From Hahellaceae bacterium (GTDB lineage: Bacteria > Pseudomonadota > Gammaproteobacteria > Pseudomonadales > Oleiphilaceae), in NCBI GenBank assembly GCA_024234505.1, contig JACKOD010000005.1, positions 248,001 through 312,000 on the forward strand: DNA of 64,000 bases, given 5' to 3'. This document shows positions 1 to 8,613 of the stretch, one piece after another; the stretch's first letter is position 1; each line of letters starts with the position of its first letter. The notes below the pieces were generated by a model that saw only the letters and a list, made by a program, of their open reading frames with translations, was not told the origin of the DNA and did not search any database. The position numbers were made by a program, and so were the translations under genes.

Positions 1-110
1 CAATGGATGTCATTATTCCTTATGTACTTTGGATTACGTTATTGGGCTTTTTGATGGATTTACTCCTGCGAATCCTGTTGAAGTGGCGTTATAAGTGGTA
101 TCAGGGATGA
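1..110 (+). CDS. ABC transporter permease, NitT/TauT type (3' end only)
   Basis: Only the last 35 or so codons are present; the first full codon in frame is at 3 and the stop is TGA at 108-110. The visible peptide has a hydrophobic segment (VLWITLLGFLMDLLLRILL) followed by a basic aromatic tail ending KWRYKWYQG. That resembles the last membrane helix and cytoplasmic tail of NitT/TauT/SsuC-type inner-membrane permeases. The ATPase gene starts 13 bp downstream on the same strand, as expected for a permease-ATPase pair. Family assignment rests on this short tail plus the neighbour, so the substrate is unknown. Confidence 0.7.
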   Translation, partial: MDVIIPYVLWITLLGFLMDLLLRILLKWRYKWYQG

Positions 111-123
111 GAGGGAAACACGC

Positions 124-1014
124 ATGACAAGATTGCTGCATATCGAAGATGTTTATAAATCCTATGGCGACAAGCTTGTTCTGGACAATATCGACCTGAC
201 CGTGAGTCAAGGCGAGTTTTGTACCGTGGTCGGGCCGAGCGGTTGTGGGAAATCTACCTTGCTCCGGTTGATTTTAGGGCAGGAGGAACCGTCTGAAGGG
301 CGGATTGAAATCAAGGGTCAACAGGGCGCATTGCCTGATCGAACACGGGGGATTGTTTACCAGCGCTATACCTTGTTTGCACATAAAACCGTGCTGGAAA
401 ATGTGATGCTGGGCCGAACCTTGACTGAAGGTCAGTGGTGGAATCCCTGGTATCGAAACAAGAGCCATGTAGAAGAAGCCATGGAGTTTTTGCGACGTGT
501 CCGCCTGGAAGATGCGGCGGGTAAATATCCGCATGAGCTTTCGGGTGGCATGCAGCAACGCGCCGCGATTGCCCAGGCATTGATCATGCGACCGCCGATA
601 CTTTTAATGGATGAACCCTTCGGGGCGCTGGATCCGGATACCCGCAGTGATTTGCAGCTCTATTTGCTTGAACTGTGGGAGAAGGAAAAACTGACCATCT
701 TTTTTGTTACCCATGATATGCAGGAAGCCTGCTTTCTGGGCACCCGATTGCTGGTGTTATCGCAATACTATTCCGATGACCGGGGCATGGGAGCAGACGT
801 AAAACGTGGTGGAAAGATCGTCTCGGATCATGCGTTGCCGAAAATGGCAACCAGTACCGAGGTGATGAATTCAGAAGCATTCAGGGCGCTGATTGAACAA
901 GTAAAGAAAGAGGGATTTGATCCCGACTTTCGTCAACACGTTAAAGATTTTAATCTCAAGCATCCGGATTCATTCCAGACGCTGCTGCAAAGTGAATACA
1001 ACGCCGGACAATGA
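124..1014 (+). CDS. ABC transporter ATP-binding protein, NitT/TauT (SsuB/TauB-like) family
   Basis: Cytoplasmic ATPase that would energise the adjacent permease. Visible motifs are Walker A GPSGCGKST (about residues 37-45), Q-loop Gln near 80, signature LSGGMQQR (139-146), Walker B ILLMDEPFGALD (159-170) and the H-loop His in THD near 197. The 296 residues exceed plain SsuB/TauB proteins. The extra length is a Trp-rich insertion around 103-115 and a C-terminal extension of about 80 residues after the H-loop. Such extended ATPases are known to accompany the urea-carboxylase-region type of binding protein, and a protein of that type ends this operon (7399-8451). Function as an ATPase is near certain; the substrate is inference only. 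Confidence 0.93.
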   Translation: MTRLLHIEDVYKSYGDKLVLDNIDLTVSQGEFCTVVGPSGCGKSTLLRLILGQEEPSEGRIEIKGQQGALPDRTRGIVYQRYTLFAHKTVLENVMLGRTLTEGQWWNPWYRNKSHVEEAMEFLRRVRLEDAAGKYPHELSGGMQQRAAIAQALIMRPPILLMDEPFGALDPDTRSDLQLYLLELWEKEKLTIFFVTHDMQEACFLGTRLLVLSQYYSDDRGMGADVKRGGKIVSDHALPKMATSTEVMNSEAFRALIEQVKKEGFDPDFRQHVKDFNLKHPDSFQTLLQSEYNAGQ

Positions 1015-1064
1015 CTACCTGCGCTGACCGGTAGCGCACCATCATCAGGGAAAAGGACAAAATC

Positions 1065-2798
1065 ATGAGCAACAGGTTAACTCAACCCATCGTCGCGATC
1101 TGGCTGATACTGCTGAGCAGTGTGCTAATGGCCAAGCCCCAGTATGTCGATTACAAGCCACTGGCCGATGTGGTCGCGCTTAAGCCCGGTGAGGTAAATG
1201 ATCGTAACCTGAAAGTTCCGGTCATTACCTGGGGGGGCGATATTGCAACGATTCTCGCGAATGGAAACCAGTTACAAAGTACCCCTGACTCCATTTTCGG
1301 ACGCAAAGGATTATCGCTGAAGCTCTATCGTGAAGATGTGTTTGCCCGACAGGTAAAAAGCTATGTGGCGGGCGAAACCCCCTATCTGCGTGGTACGGTG
1401 GGAATGATCAGTGCGGCGGCCGAATTGCTCAATGGTGATCCCCGTACCGCACCGGTCGTGGTTTACCAAATGACCTGGTCGGCCGGCGGAGATGCCTTGG
1501 TGGTGAAGCCAGCGATTCGCAGTGCCAAGGATCTGAAAGGCAAAACCATCGCCTTGCAGGCCTACGGCCCGCATGTGGATTATGCAGCTCGCATTTTGAA
1601 AGATGCCGGTTTGAGCTTTTCTGATGTCACCGTGCGTTGGTTGCCTGATTTAACCGGCAGCAACAACAGCCCCTCCGCGGCCTTTTATGAAGGTGATATC
1701 GACGCCGCCTTTGTCATCATCCCGGATGCACTGGCGTTAACATCGGGCGGCACGGTGGGCACGGGTTCCGAAGATTCGGTAAAAGGCGCGCGCATCTTAC
1801 TCTCCACACGCACCGCCGATAAAGTGATCGCCGACGTGTACGCGGTTCGACAAGACTACTTCAAGAGCCATAGAAACAAGGTCGAATCCTTTGTGTCAGG
1901 ACTGATGGAAGGTGAGGCTGCGCTCAAGGCGTTGGTGAAAAACCAGTCGGGAGAAGCGAAAGCTTATCGTTCCATGCTCGAAGCCAGTGCCAAAATATTG
2001 CTGGATAGCGAGCAGGCAACCGCCGACGTAGAAGGTTTGTATGGTGACGCCAACTTTGTGGGGGTTGCCGGAAATCAGAGCTTTTTCGCACAAGCGAACT
2101 ACCCGCGCAGGCTTGAAGTGCTGAACAAGGAAATAAATGTCGGTTTACAGCAAGCGGGTATTGTCAAGAAAGGTGTCGAGCTGGCCAAGGCTTCGTTTGA
2201 CTACGGTTTTCTGGCCAGCGGTATCACGGCGAATGGTGGCAATGTTCTCGCTGAAAGTGCAAAGCCCCGGTTTGATGAAGGCAAGGTGGCCCAGCTTGTC
2301 AATCAACGTCAGCAACAGCAAAGCATGCAGCAGGGTGAGTTGTTTTCATTTGAAGTATTTTTTGCACCGAATCAGAAGTCTTTTTCCATCGACCTATATC
2401 AGACGGCATTTGATCGGGTGTTGGAGTTAGCCAGTACTTATGGTGGCGCGATCATCACAGTAGAAGGCAACTCTGATCCCATGGAGTATCTGCGCGCGCG
2501 TAAGGGGGGGCAAGTGCCTGTCGTGTTGGGGCGGATCAAGCAGTCGGCGAGAAATTTGAGTTTGTCGCGGGCGCAAGAAGTACGTGACAACATTATTCAA
2601 TATGCCGCCTCCAAGAATTTGAGTTTGGATACTTCCCAGTTTGCTGTGGTAGGCAATGGCATCGCCAACCCGAAAACCGGGATTTGCGGAGGTGAGCCCT
2701 GTGCGCCAAAAACAGAACAGGAATGGCGTTCCAATATGCGAGTGGAGTTCCGGATAATTCAGGTAGAAGCCGAGTCAGACGTATTTATGCCACTGTAG
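1065..2798 (+). CDS. Periplasmic substrate-binding protein fused to a C-terminal OmpA-like domain
   Basis: A 577-residue exported protein. A signal peptide ends near residue 23 (VLMA/KP). Residues about 50-380 read as a NitT/TauT-type binding protein, with stretches such as SAKDLKGKTIALQAYGPHVD and a segment FYEGDIDAAFVIIPDAL. Residues about 425-570 resemble an OmpA/MotB peptidoglycan-binding domain: FEVFFAPNQKSF, a VEGNSDP strand, LSRAQEVRDNI and a terminal NMRVEFRI. Binding proteins normally lack such a domain, so this one may be tethered to peptidoglycan rather than freely diffusing. It follows the ATPase by 50 bp in the same operon, and a second fusion of the same kind lies at 3753-5300. 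The domain calls are from pattern reading; the tethering is inference. Confidence 0.82.
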   Translation: MSNRLTQPIVAIWLILLSSVLMAKPQYVDYKPLADVVALKPGEVNDRNLKVPVITWGGDIATILANGNQLQSTPDSIFGRKGLSLKLYREDVFARQVKSYVAGETPYLRGTVGMISAAAELLNGDPRTAPVVVYQMTWSAGGDALVVKPAIRSAKDLKGKTIALQAYGPHVDYAARILKDAGLSFSDVTVRWLPDLTGSNNSPSAAFYEGDIDAAFVIIPDALALTSGGTVGTGSEDSVKGARILLSTRTADKVIADVYAVRQDYFKSHRNKVESFVSGLMEGEAALKALVKNQSGEAKAYRSMLEASAKILLDSEQATADVEGLYGDANFVGVAGNQSFFAQANYPRRLEVLNKEINVGLQQAGIVKKGVELAKASFDYGFLASGITANGGNVLAESAKPRFDEGKVAQLVNQRQQQQSMQQGELFSFEVFFAPNQKSFSIDLYQTAFDRVLELASTYGGAIITVEGNSDPMEYLRARKGGQVPVVLGRIKQSARNLSLSRAQEVRDNIIQYAASKNLSLDTSQFAVVGNGIANPKTGICGGEPCAPKTEQEWRSNMRVEFRIIQVEAESDVFMPL

Positions 2799-2817
2799 TG
2801 GTGTCGATTATTTAGGG

Positions 2818-2850
2818 GCAGGCGAGAAGACGAACCTTCATCTCGCCTGC
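2818..2850 (+). other. Intercistronic hairpin
   Basis: GCAGGCGAGA (2818-2827) pairs with TCTCGCCTGC (2841-2850), giving a perfect 10-bp stem with a 13-nt loop between the SBP-OmpA gene and the VWA gene. No T-run follows, so it does not look like an intrinsic terminator. It may process or stabilise the polycistronic mRNA or separate expression levels. Confidence 0.6.
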
Positions 2851-2891
2851 AGAGCGATCACCTTATTCAGAATGTCAGGGAGTAACCACGC

Positions 2892-3710
2892 ATGGGGCGT
2901 AAAAATCGGGCAATGCTGCAACGCGACAAACAGAAAAACAAGGGCTATGGGTGGCTGGCAATCGTGCTGGCTGGCGCATTGATCTATGCGTTTAATCAGT
3001 CGGAGCAACCGTCTTCGGTTTCCTACGACGAAGACTTGTCGAATGCTGAAGGGGCGCAAAAGCTGTATGCCTTAAATGCGGGCGACTACCACTGGCCGGC
3101 GGCAGGAAATGCCCCCATTAGCGCTAATTTACTCGCAAAAAACTATTATTTGGTTTTTGACGGGTCCGGCAGCATGTCGGAAAAAGACTGTGGTGACGGG
3201 CAAACCAAGCTGGCCGTCGCCAAAAAGGCATTTAAAGCCTTTGTTGATCAGTTGCCTGCGGATGCCAATGTTGGCTTGTATGTTTTTGATGAACACGCGA
3301 TGGATGAGCGGGTTACACTGGGTGTCGGTAATCGCGACCAGATCAATAGTACAGTCAGAAAGGTTAAGGCAGGAGGCGGAACCCCCCTGTCTTCAGCCAT
3401 TGAGAAAGGGTATGCCTCGTTAACCGCGCAAGCTCAGGCACAGTTGGGCTATGGCGAATATCATCTGGTGGTAATTACCGACGGGATGGCCAGTCAGGGA
3501 TATGAGCCGGGTAGCGACGTACAGCAAATTCTGGAGTCGAGCCCGGTGAATATTCATACCATCGGTTTTTGTCTGGACGAATACCATTCGCTCAACCAGC
3601 AAGGGTTAACCTATTACCGTGCGGCATCCGATGCCAAAGGGCTGGCTGAAGGGTTAAGCGACGTACTGGCTGAAGCGCCTGACTTCACAGTCATTGAGTT
3701 TGGTAAATGA
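2892..3710 (+). CDS. Membrane-anchored von Willebrand factor A (VWA) domain protein
   Basis: A 272-residue protein with a basic N-terminus, one membrane helix (about 19-34, WLAIVLAGALIYAF) and a VWA domain filling the rest, most likely outside the inner membrane. The MIDAS metal site is complete: DGSGSMS at about 90-96 (DxSxS), GGGTPLSSAI supplying the Thr, and VITDGMAS supplying the Asp. VWA proteins of this type act as metal-dependent scaffolds for partner proteins. It sits between the two SBP-OmpA genes and upstream of telA. VWA and TelA families co-occur in known tellurite/stress gene neighbourhoods. The start uses a GGGAG upstream. Partner and function here are unknown. Confidence 0.85.
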   Translation: MGRKNRAMLQRDKQKNKGYGWLAIVLAGALIYAFNQSEQPSSVSYDEDLSNAEGAQKLYALNAGDYHWPAAGNAPISANLLAKNYYLVFDGSGSMSEKDCGDGQTKLAVAKKAFKAFVDQLPADANVGLYVFDEHAMDERVTLGVGNRDQINSTVRKVKAGGGTPLSSAIEKGYASLTAQAQAQLGYGEYHLVVITDGMASQGYEPGSDVQQILESSPVNIHTIGFCLDEYHSLNQQGLTYYRAASDAKGLAEGLSDVLAEAPDFTVIEFGK

Positions 3711-3752
3711 GACGGGAACCGCCCGTCGGGTCAGGATTAGGGAATTAAACGG

Positions 3753-5300
3753 ATGAATGCTCATACGCGAATAGTCAGTATTTTGCTGGTCGTGGGTCTG
3801 GTCGGACTCGGAGGCTATAAAGCCTATGAGCTCTGGTCGCAGGAGACTCGTCAGTTGCTTACGACTGACGCAAAAAATACCAAAGGTTCTATCCGCGTTG
3901 CGCGGGATGGTTGGGTCGGCTATTTCCATCTCTGCTCGCCGCAAATGGAAACCCGTTTGCGACAGCAGGGATATTTGCTGGAGTGTGTGGATGATCAGGC
4001 AGATTATGAAGCGCGCTTTCGCAAGCTCGATAAAGGGGAATATCAGTTTGCCGTAGGAACGGTAGACAGTTACGTGCAAAATGGTGCTGCATCCGGTTAT
4101 CCCGGACCGATCGTTGCGGTCATTGATGAATCCAAAGGCGGCGATGCGATTGTGGCGCGCGCTTCCCGAATCGACTCCATTGAAGCGTTCAAAACCGCCA
4201 GCGACTTTAAAGTCGCGTTTACGCCGAATTCTCCCAGCGAACATTTGTTAAGAGCGCTCCGGTCTCATTTTGATATCACCCAGCTTTCCCACAACGGCCG
4301 TTGGCGCCTGCCGGTTCAGGGTTCAGAAGAAGCCCTGGAAAAATTGAAGAAAGGTGAGGTAGACGTGGCGGTGCTTTGGGAACCGGATGTTACCCGGGCG
4401 CAGGCCTTGCCGGGAATCGTTCGCTTGCTGGGAACCGAAAATACACGAAATTTGATTGTGGATGTGTTGATCGCCAATCCCAAAGTGCTGCGTGACCAAC
4501 CCGAGCTTGTGAGCGTCTTTCTGAAAACCTGGTTTCAGACGCAGCAGTATTATCGGCAGAATCCTGCCGAGTGGGTGGATGCGCTCAAAGCCGAATACAA
4601 ACTCAATTCCAGCCAGATCGAACAGTTGGTTAACGGGGTAGACTGGAAGACGCTGACCGACAATATGCATGACTGGTATGGCGGGCCGAACCGACAAGGT
4701 GGGCAGGAGTATCTGGTGGATAGTATCAATTCGGCCGTTAATATCTTGATGGATGATCAGGTCTTCAGTCGGAATCCGCTGCCTGACAGTAACCCTTACC
4801 GACTGATTAATTCCTCGGTGATCAGTCAGCTTTACGAGACCTTGTCTGCCGGTGATTTTCAGTCACAAAACAGCTCGGCCAAAAAGGATAGGGTTTTCAA
4901 ATCGCTCAGTGCAGCAGATTGGCAACAGCTTCGGGCGGTCGGTATGCTCAAAGTAAGACCGATTCAGTTTGCCAGTGGCACGGCTGATTTAACACTGGAT
5001 GGCAAACGTGAAATAGACAGTATGATGGAGCGCTTGCAGCACTATCCCAATTTCCGCATAGAAATTCGTGGACACACGGGAACGCGTGGCGATGAAGAGG
5101 CGAACCGGGTGTTGTCTCAGGATCGGGCCGATGCGGTTTACCGGTACATTGATATTACCTATGGTACGGAAGCGAATCGGTACCGCGCGGTGGGCCTGGG
5201 TGGTTCGCAGCCGTTACCAATGCTTCCCGGTGAGTCGAATCGAGCTTATGGCTATCGTCTACCCCGTGTTGAGATTGTTTTGGTGAGTGGGGAAATTTAA
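3753..5300 (+). CDS. Second SBP-OmpA fusion: NitT/TauT-like binding protein with OmpA-like C-terminus
   Basis: A 515-residue protein with an N-terminal hydrophobic segment (7-22) that could be an uncleaved anchor or signal peptide. Residues about 45-330 resemble a NitT/TauT substrate-binding protein, including a KKGEVDVAVLWEPDV segment typical of the second lobe. Residues about 415-512 are OmpA-like: IQFASGTADLTLDGKREI, IEIRGHTGTRGD, LSQDRADAVYRY and RLPRVEIVLV. This follows the canonical OmpA order more closely than the fusion at 1065-2798. A small hairpin (GACGGG/CCCGTC, 3711-3727) lies upstream. The next gene starts 3 bp after the stop, so the two are probably translationally coupled. Confidence 0.83.
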   Translation: MNAHTRIVSILLVVGLVGLGGYKAYELWSQETRQLLTTDAKNTKGSIRVARDGWVGYFHLCSPQMETRLRQQGYLLECVDDQADYEARFRKLDKGEYQFAVGTVDSYVQNGAASGYPGPIVAVIDESKGGDAIVARASRIDSIEAFKTASDFKVAFTPNSPSEHLLRALRSHFDITQLSHNGRWRLPVQGSEEALEKLKKGEVDVAVLWEPDVTRAQALPGIVRLLGTENTRNLIVDVLIANPKVLRDQPELVSVFLKTWFQTQQYYRQNPAEWVDALKAEYKLNSSQIEQLVNGVDWKTLTDNMHDWYGGPNRQGGQEYLVDSINSAVNILMDDQVFSRNPLPDSNPYRLINSSVISQLYETLSAGDFQSQNSSAKKDRVFKSLSAADWQQLRAVGMLKVRPIQFASGTADLTLDGKREIDSMMERLQHYPNFRIEIRGHTGTRGDEEANRVLSQDRADAVYRYIDITYGTEANRYRAVGLGGSQPLPMLPGESNRAYGYRLPRVEIVLVSGEI

Positions 5301-5303
5301 GCG

Positions 5304-6110
5304 ATGGCATTGGATACACAGGCAATCAAGCCGGCGAAGATCAAACGGGAAACGCTTAAAACCACATTACAACAACCGGCTGCACTTTATCCTGCGCTGG
5401 TGGGGTTTTTAGGTGGTGCAGGGGTGGTTTTATTCGGTTCCACGGCATTGACGCTGGGCGCACTCATTGGCGGCGCGGTTATCGCTGGCGGTGGTTGGGC
5501 CTGGGAATATTTCGGGCGAGGCAGTCAGCACGCGAATCGTTATCTGGAAGCCTATCGAAAGCGCCTTGAGTCGCAGCGAAAAGAGGCCATAACACGCTTG
5601 CGACAGGAATTCCATTCGCTGGATATGCAGGATGGGAGTCAGCAATTAGGACTCTTCGAGAAGAAGTTTTCTACCTTTAATCATGTGTTGAATCGCAAAC
5701 TGGATGCCACCGAGATGACGTTCAATCGCTATCTGGCCACGGCGGAGCAGGTTTATCTTAATGGGCTGGATAATCTTGAAAAGGCCGCGCTGGCGTTGCA
5801 ATCGGTTGCCGGCATTGATGTGACCCTGCTCAACGACAAGTTGAAGCGGCTGGCCGACAGTCAGGACGAACAAACACAACAGACGCGAAGCGAGTTGCAG
5901 GCACGTTTGGCCTTGTACCGCGAACAGCAGAATCGCGCGAAAACGCTTTTTGTACAAAACGAACAGGCATTGACTCGCCTCGATCAAGTCAGTACCCAGC
6001 TCGCTAATGCCGATTTGCGTAGTGGTCAGGCCGCTATGGATATGGAGCAGGCAATGCAGGAATTATCCCGCCTGATCGAAAATACGCATCAATACTCAAA
6101 TAAAATCTGA
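5304..6110 (+). CDS. XpaC-like membrane/coiled-coil protein
   Basis: A 268-residue protein. Two adjacent hydrophobic segments (about 29-66, rich in Gly/Ala) are followed by a long charged helical region with heptad-like Leu/Ala spacing, probably a cytoplasmic coiled coil. I infer membership of the XpaC family (annotated as 5-bromo-4-chloroindolyl phosphate hydrolysis proteins). That family shares this architecture and is known next to TelA homologues, as in xpaC-yaaN of Bacillus subtilis, and telA follows here by 31 bp. No catalytic motif is visible, so enzymatic activity should not be assumed. The start is set by the 3-bp spacing from the preceding stop. Confidence 0.6.
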   Translation: MALDTQAIKPAKIKRETLKTTLQQPAALYPALVGFLGGAGVVLFGSTALTLGALIGGAVIAGGGWAWEYFGRGSQHANRYLEAYRKRLESQRKEAITRLRQEFHSLDMQDGSQQLGLFEKKFSTFNHVLNRKLDATEMTFNRYLATAEQVYLNGLDNLEKAALALQSVAGIDVTLLNDKLKRLADSQDEQTQQTRSELQARLALYREQQNRAKTLFVQNEQALTRLDQVSTQLANADLRSGQAAMDMEQAMQELSRLIENTHQYSNKI

Positions 6111-6141
6111 ACATGGAACCCTTGGAACGACGGAGTGAAAA

Positions 6142-7332
6142 ATGAATCAGTTAGTCATTGCAGATAAAGAAAAACTCGAAAAAGAAGTCTTGGGAAGCAC
6201 GACGCAGGAAATTCAGAATGAAGTGGTCGATCCTAAGTTAAAAGCGCAGGCCGATGAGCTGGTGGGTAAACTGGTAAATATCGATCTCAAAGACCTGGAT
6301 ATGCGTGAACGTCAGAGTCGCGCAGTATCCACGCTGGGGGATTCGGTTGCTCGCCAGATGGCACAACAAAGTGCGATGTTGCGTCAACCGATGGCTAACC
6401 TGATGCGTGATGCCGAAGATGGCGGCCCGGTGGCGAACGGTCTGATTTCGTTGCAGGAGCAAGTGAACGAAATTAATCCGAACCGTGTTGATTTTACCAT
6501 GGGCTCGATGCGCCGGTTGCTGGCCAAGTTACCCGGCGTAGGTACCCCCATATCACGTTGGTTCGCGCGCTATCAAAGTGTGGATGGCGTGATTCAGGAT
6601 ATTGTCAGCAGTCTGAAAGAAGGCAAGGGTCAGCTGGAGCGGGACAATATTACGTTGCGTAATGATCAAAAGCGTATGCGTCAGCTGACGTTCCTTTTAC
6701 AGGATTACATCAAGTTGGGCGGCATTATGGATCAGGAATTATCTGCCGAAATCGAACGCCTGAGTGATATCGATAAGAAGCAATTTCTTGAAGAGGAAGT
6801 CTTGTTTCCTTTACGCCAGCGAGTAATGGACTTGCAGCAAATGCTGGCAGTCAATCAACAAGGTGTTTTGTCGTCGGAAGTGATCATCCGAAATAATCAG
6901 GAATTGATTCGTGGTGTGGATCGGGCGGTTAATGTCACCGTCACGGCTTTGTCGACGGCTTCAACACTGGCGCTGGCATTGCAGGCGCAGAAGAAAGTAT
7001 TGAAAGGCGTTCAGTCGGTAACCCAAACCACCAATGATTTAATTGCCGGTACCGCCAGTACCCTGCGCACGCAAGGCGTTGAAATTCAGAAGCAGGCAAG
7101 TCAGACCTTATTGGATATTAATGTATTGAAACAGGCATTTAATGATGTTGAGGCCGCGTTGCAGGATCTCAGCAGTTTCCGTCGCGATGCGCTGCCGAAA
7201 ATGGCGCATTCCATTATCGAGATGAACGACCTGACCGGACGGATGGAATCTTCCATCAAGAAAATGGAAGGGGCGGAACAGGCACAAGTGTCGCTGGAAG
7301 ACGCCATAGAAATAATTGATGTCAACAAATAA
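6142..7332 (+). CDS. telA: Toxic anion resistance protein, TelA family
   Basis: A 396-residue soluble, almost entirely helical protein. Features shared with TelA/KlaA/YaaN proteins include the N-terminal LGDSVARQMAQQSAMLRQP region, a central KLPGVGTPISRWFARYQSV segment, EEEVLFPLRQRVMDLQQ, and the late region with NQELIRGVDRAVNVTVTAL. Length matches the family (about 350-400). Plasmid TelA was named for tellurite resistance, but the molecular role of the family is not established. The operon context (XpaC-like upstream, VWA, ABC transporter) points to an envelope stress role rather than tellurite specifically. Confidence 0.9.
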   Translation: MNQLVIADKEKLEKEVLGSTTQEIQNEVVDPKLKAQADELVGKLVNIDLKDLDMRERQSRAVSTLGDSVARQMAQQSAMLRQPMANLMRDAEDGGPVANGLISLQEQVNEINPNRVDFTMGSMRRLLAKLPGVGTPISRWFARYQSVDGVIQDIVSSLKEGKGQLERDNITLRNDQKRMRQLTFLLQDYIKLGGIMDQELSAEIERLSDIDKKQFLEEEVLFPLRQRVMDLQQMLAVNQQGVLSSEVIIRNNQELIRGVDRAVNVTVTALSTASTLALALQAQKKVLKGVQSVTQTTNDLIAGTASTLRTQGVEIQKQASQTLLDINVLKQAFNDVEAALQDLSSFRRDALPKMAHSIIEMNDLTGRMESSIKKMEGAEQAQVSLEDAIEIIDVNK

Positions 7333-7346
7333 AGCCCGTTTGCTTC

Positions 7347-7367
7347 CGGCCGGGACTGTCCCGGCCG
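7347..7367 (+). other. Intercistronic hairpin before the last binding-protein gene
   Basis: CGGCCGGGAC and GTCCCGGCCG form a perfect 10-bp GC-rich inverted repeat around a single T, 14 bp after the telA stop. No U-tract follows. Strong hairpins just upstream of periplasmic binding-protein genes can create differential mRNA stability; that use is inference here. Confidence 0.6.
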
Positions 7368-7398
7368 TATTGAATGACCTGAATCACAAGAGGTAAGT

Positions 7399-8451
7399 AT
7401 GAAAAAGAACAAAAACAGGCTGATCAATAAAGTGTGTCAGTCGCTGTTGGTACTCAGCGTATCGGGTTCAGCGATGGCCGCCGACAAATTTGCACTGGCC
7501 TGGTCTCACTACACTGGCTGGGAGCCCTGGGGTTATGCGGTTGATAAAGGGATTGTTAAAAAATGGGCGGATAAATACGGCATTGAAATCGATGTACGCC
7601 TGATTAATGACTATATCGAATCTATTAATCTTTATACGGCAGGTGAGTTCGATGCGGTCACGGCCACCAATATGGATGCGTTGACGATTCCTGCGGTGGG
7701 CGGAGTGGATACGCAAGCCGTTATCGTAGGTGACTACTCCAACGGTAATGATGGCATTGTGATCAAAGGGGGTAAAAGCGTTAAAGCACTGAAAGGTCAG
7801 GACATCAATCTGGTGGAGTTTTCGGTATCGCATTACATGCTGGCACGGGCACTGGATAAGAATGGCATGTCAGAGCGGGATGTTCGCGTTGTGAATACCT
7901 CGGATGCCGATATTGCGAGTGCTTTTATTTCCAATAGCAAAGCGGCCGTGGTGACATGGAATCCCCCGTTGCAGCAGGTTCGCAACGCCAAAGGCGCGCA
8001 ATTGATCTTTGATTCTTCACAAATTCCCGGCGAAATACTCGACATCACTTTCGTTAAAACCGCAACCGATGAGCGCTTTAAAAAAGCTATCACGGGGGCC
8101 TGGTACGAAACCATGGCCATGATGAAAGGGGATGGGCAAAAGGAATCAATTGAGTTTATGGCCAATGCCACGGGGGCAACCGTTCCCGAGTTCAAGGCGC
8201 AGCTAAAAACCACGGCCATGTTCTATGATGCACAAGAAGCGGCACAGTACACCGCGTCGAGCAGCATCAAAGAAACCATGGAATACGTCCGCGCGTTTAG
8301 TTTTGACAAGGGATTATTCGGCGCGACGGCCGCGTCTCCTGATTTTGTGGGAATTGAGCTGAACAATGGTGAGGTTCTGGGAGACAAGCGCAATATCAAA
8401 CTTCGATTTACGTCGCAGTACATGCAAATGGCCAGCGACGGGAAGTTGTAG
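7399..8451 (+). CDS. NitT/TauT-type substrate-binding protein (urea-carboxylase-region type)
   Basis: A 350-residue exported binding protein with a signal peptide ending near residue 27 (SAMA/AD). The mature N-terminus (WSHYTGWEPWGYAVDKG, then KKWADKYGIEIDV, NDYIESINLYTAGEFDAV and TNMDALTIPA) matches my recollection of the TIGR03427-type family found near urea carboxylase genes. It is the only one of the operon's three binding proteins without an OmpA domain, so it is the likely soluble partner of the ABC transporter. The start has AGAGG upstream. No urea carboxylase gene is visible, so urea should not be assumed as ligand. It is the last gene of the operon. Confidence 0.87.
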   Translation: MKKNKNRLINKVCQSLLVLSVSGSAMAADKFALAWSHYTGWEPWGYAVDKGIVKKWADKYGIEIDVRLINDYIESINLYTAGEFDAVTATNMDALTIPAVGGVDTQAVIVGDYSNGNDGIVIKGGKSVKALKGQDINLVEFSVSHYMLARALDKNGMSERDVRVVNTSDADIASAFISNSKAAVVTWNPPLQQVRNAKGAQLIFDSSQIPGEILDITFVKTATDERFKKAITGAWYETMAMMKGDGQKESIEFMANATGATVPEFKAQLKTTAMFYDAQEAAQYTASSSIKETMEYVRAFSFDKGLFGATAASPDFVGIELNNGEVLGDKRNIKLRFTSQYMQMASDGKL

Positions 8452-8473
8452 AAAGTCTTTGGGATCGGTTCAG

Positions 8474-8499
8474 AAAAGGCGGAATATTCCGCCTTTTTT
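8474..8499 (+). terminator. Intrinsic terminator of the telA/ABC operon
   Basis: AAAAGGCGGAAT followed directly by ATTCCGCCTTTTTT forms a perfect palindromic stem flanked by A- and T-runs, 22 bp after the last stop. It can work on both strands, so it may also serve the convergent gene that ends at 8614. Confidence 0.9.
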
Positions 8500-8613
8500 G
8501 CGTTTGAAAGGAGCAGGTCGTACCATGATCGGGGTGTGTTAAATCGCCGTATTCTTTTAACGCAATTGGCCATCCCGGCGGAACGCTGCAGAAATCAGAC
8601 TTAGAGGTAAATT

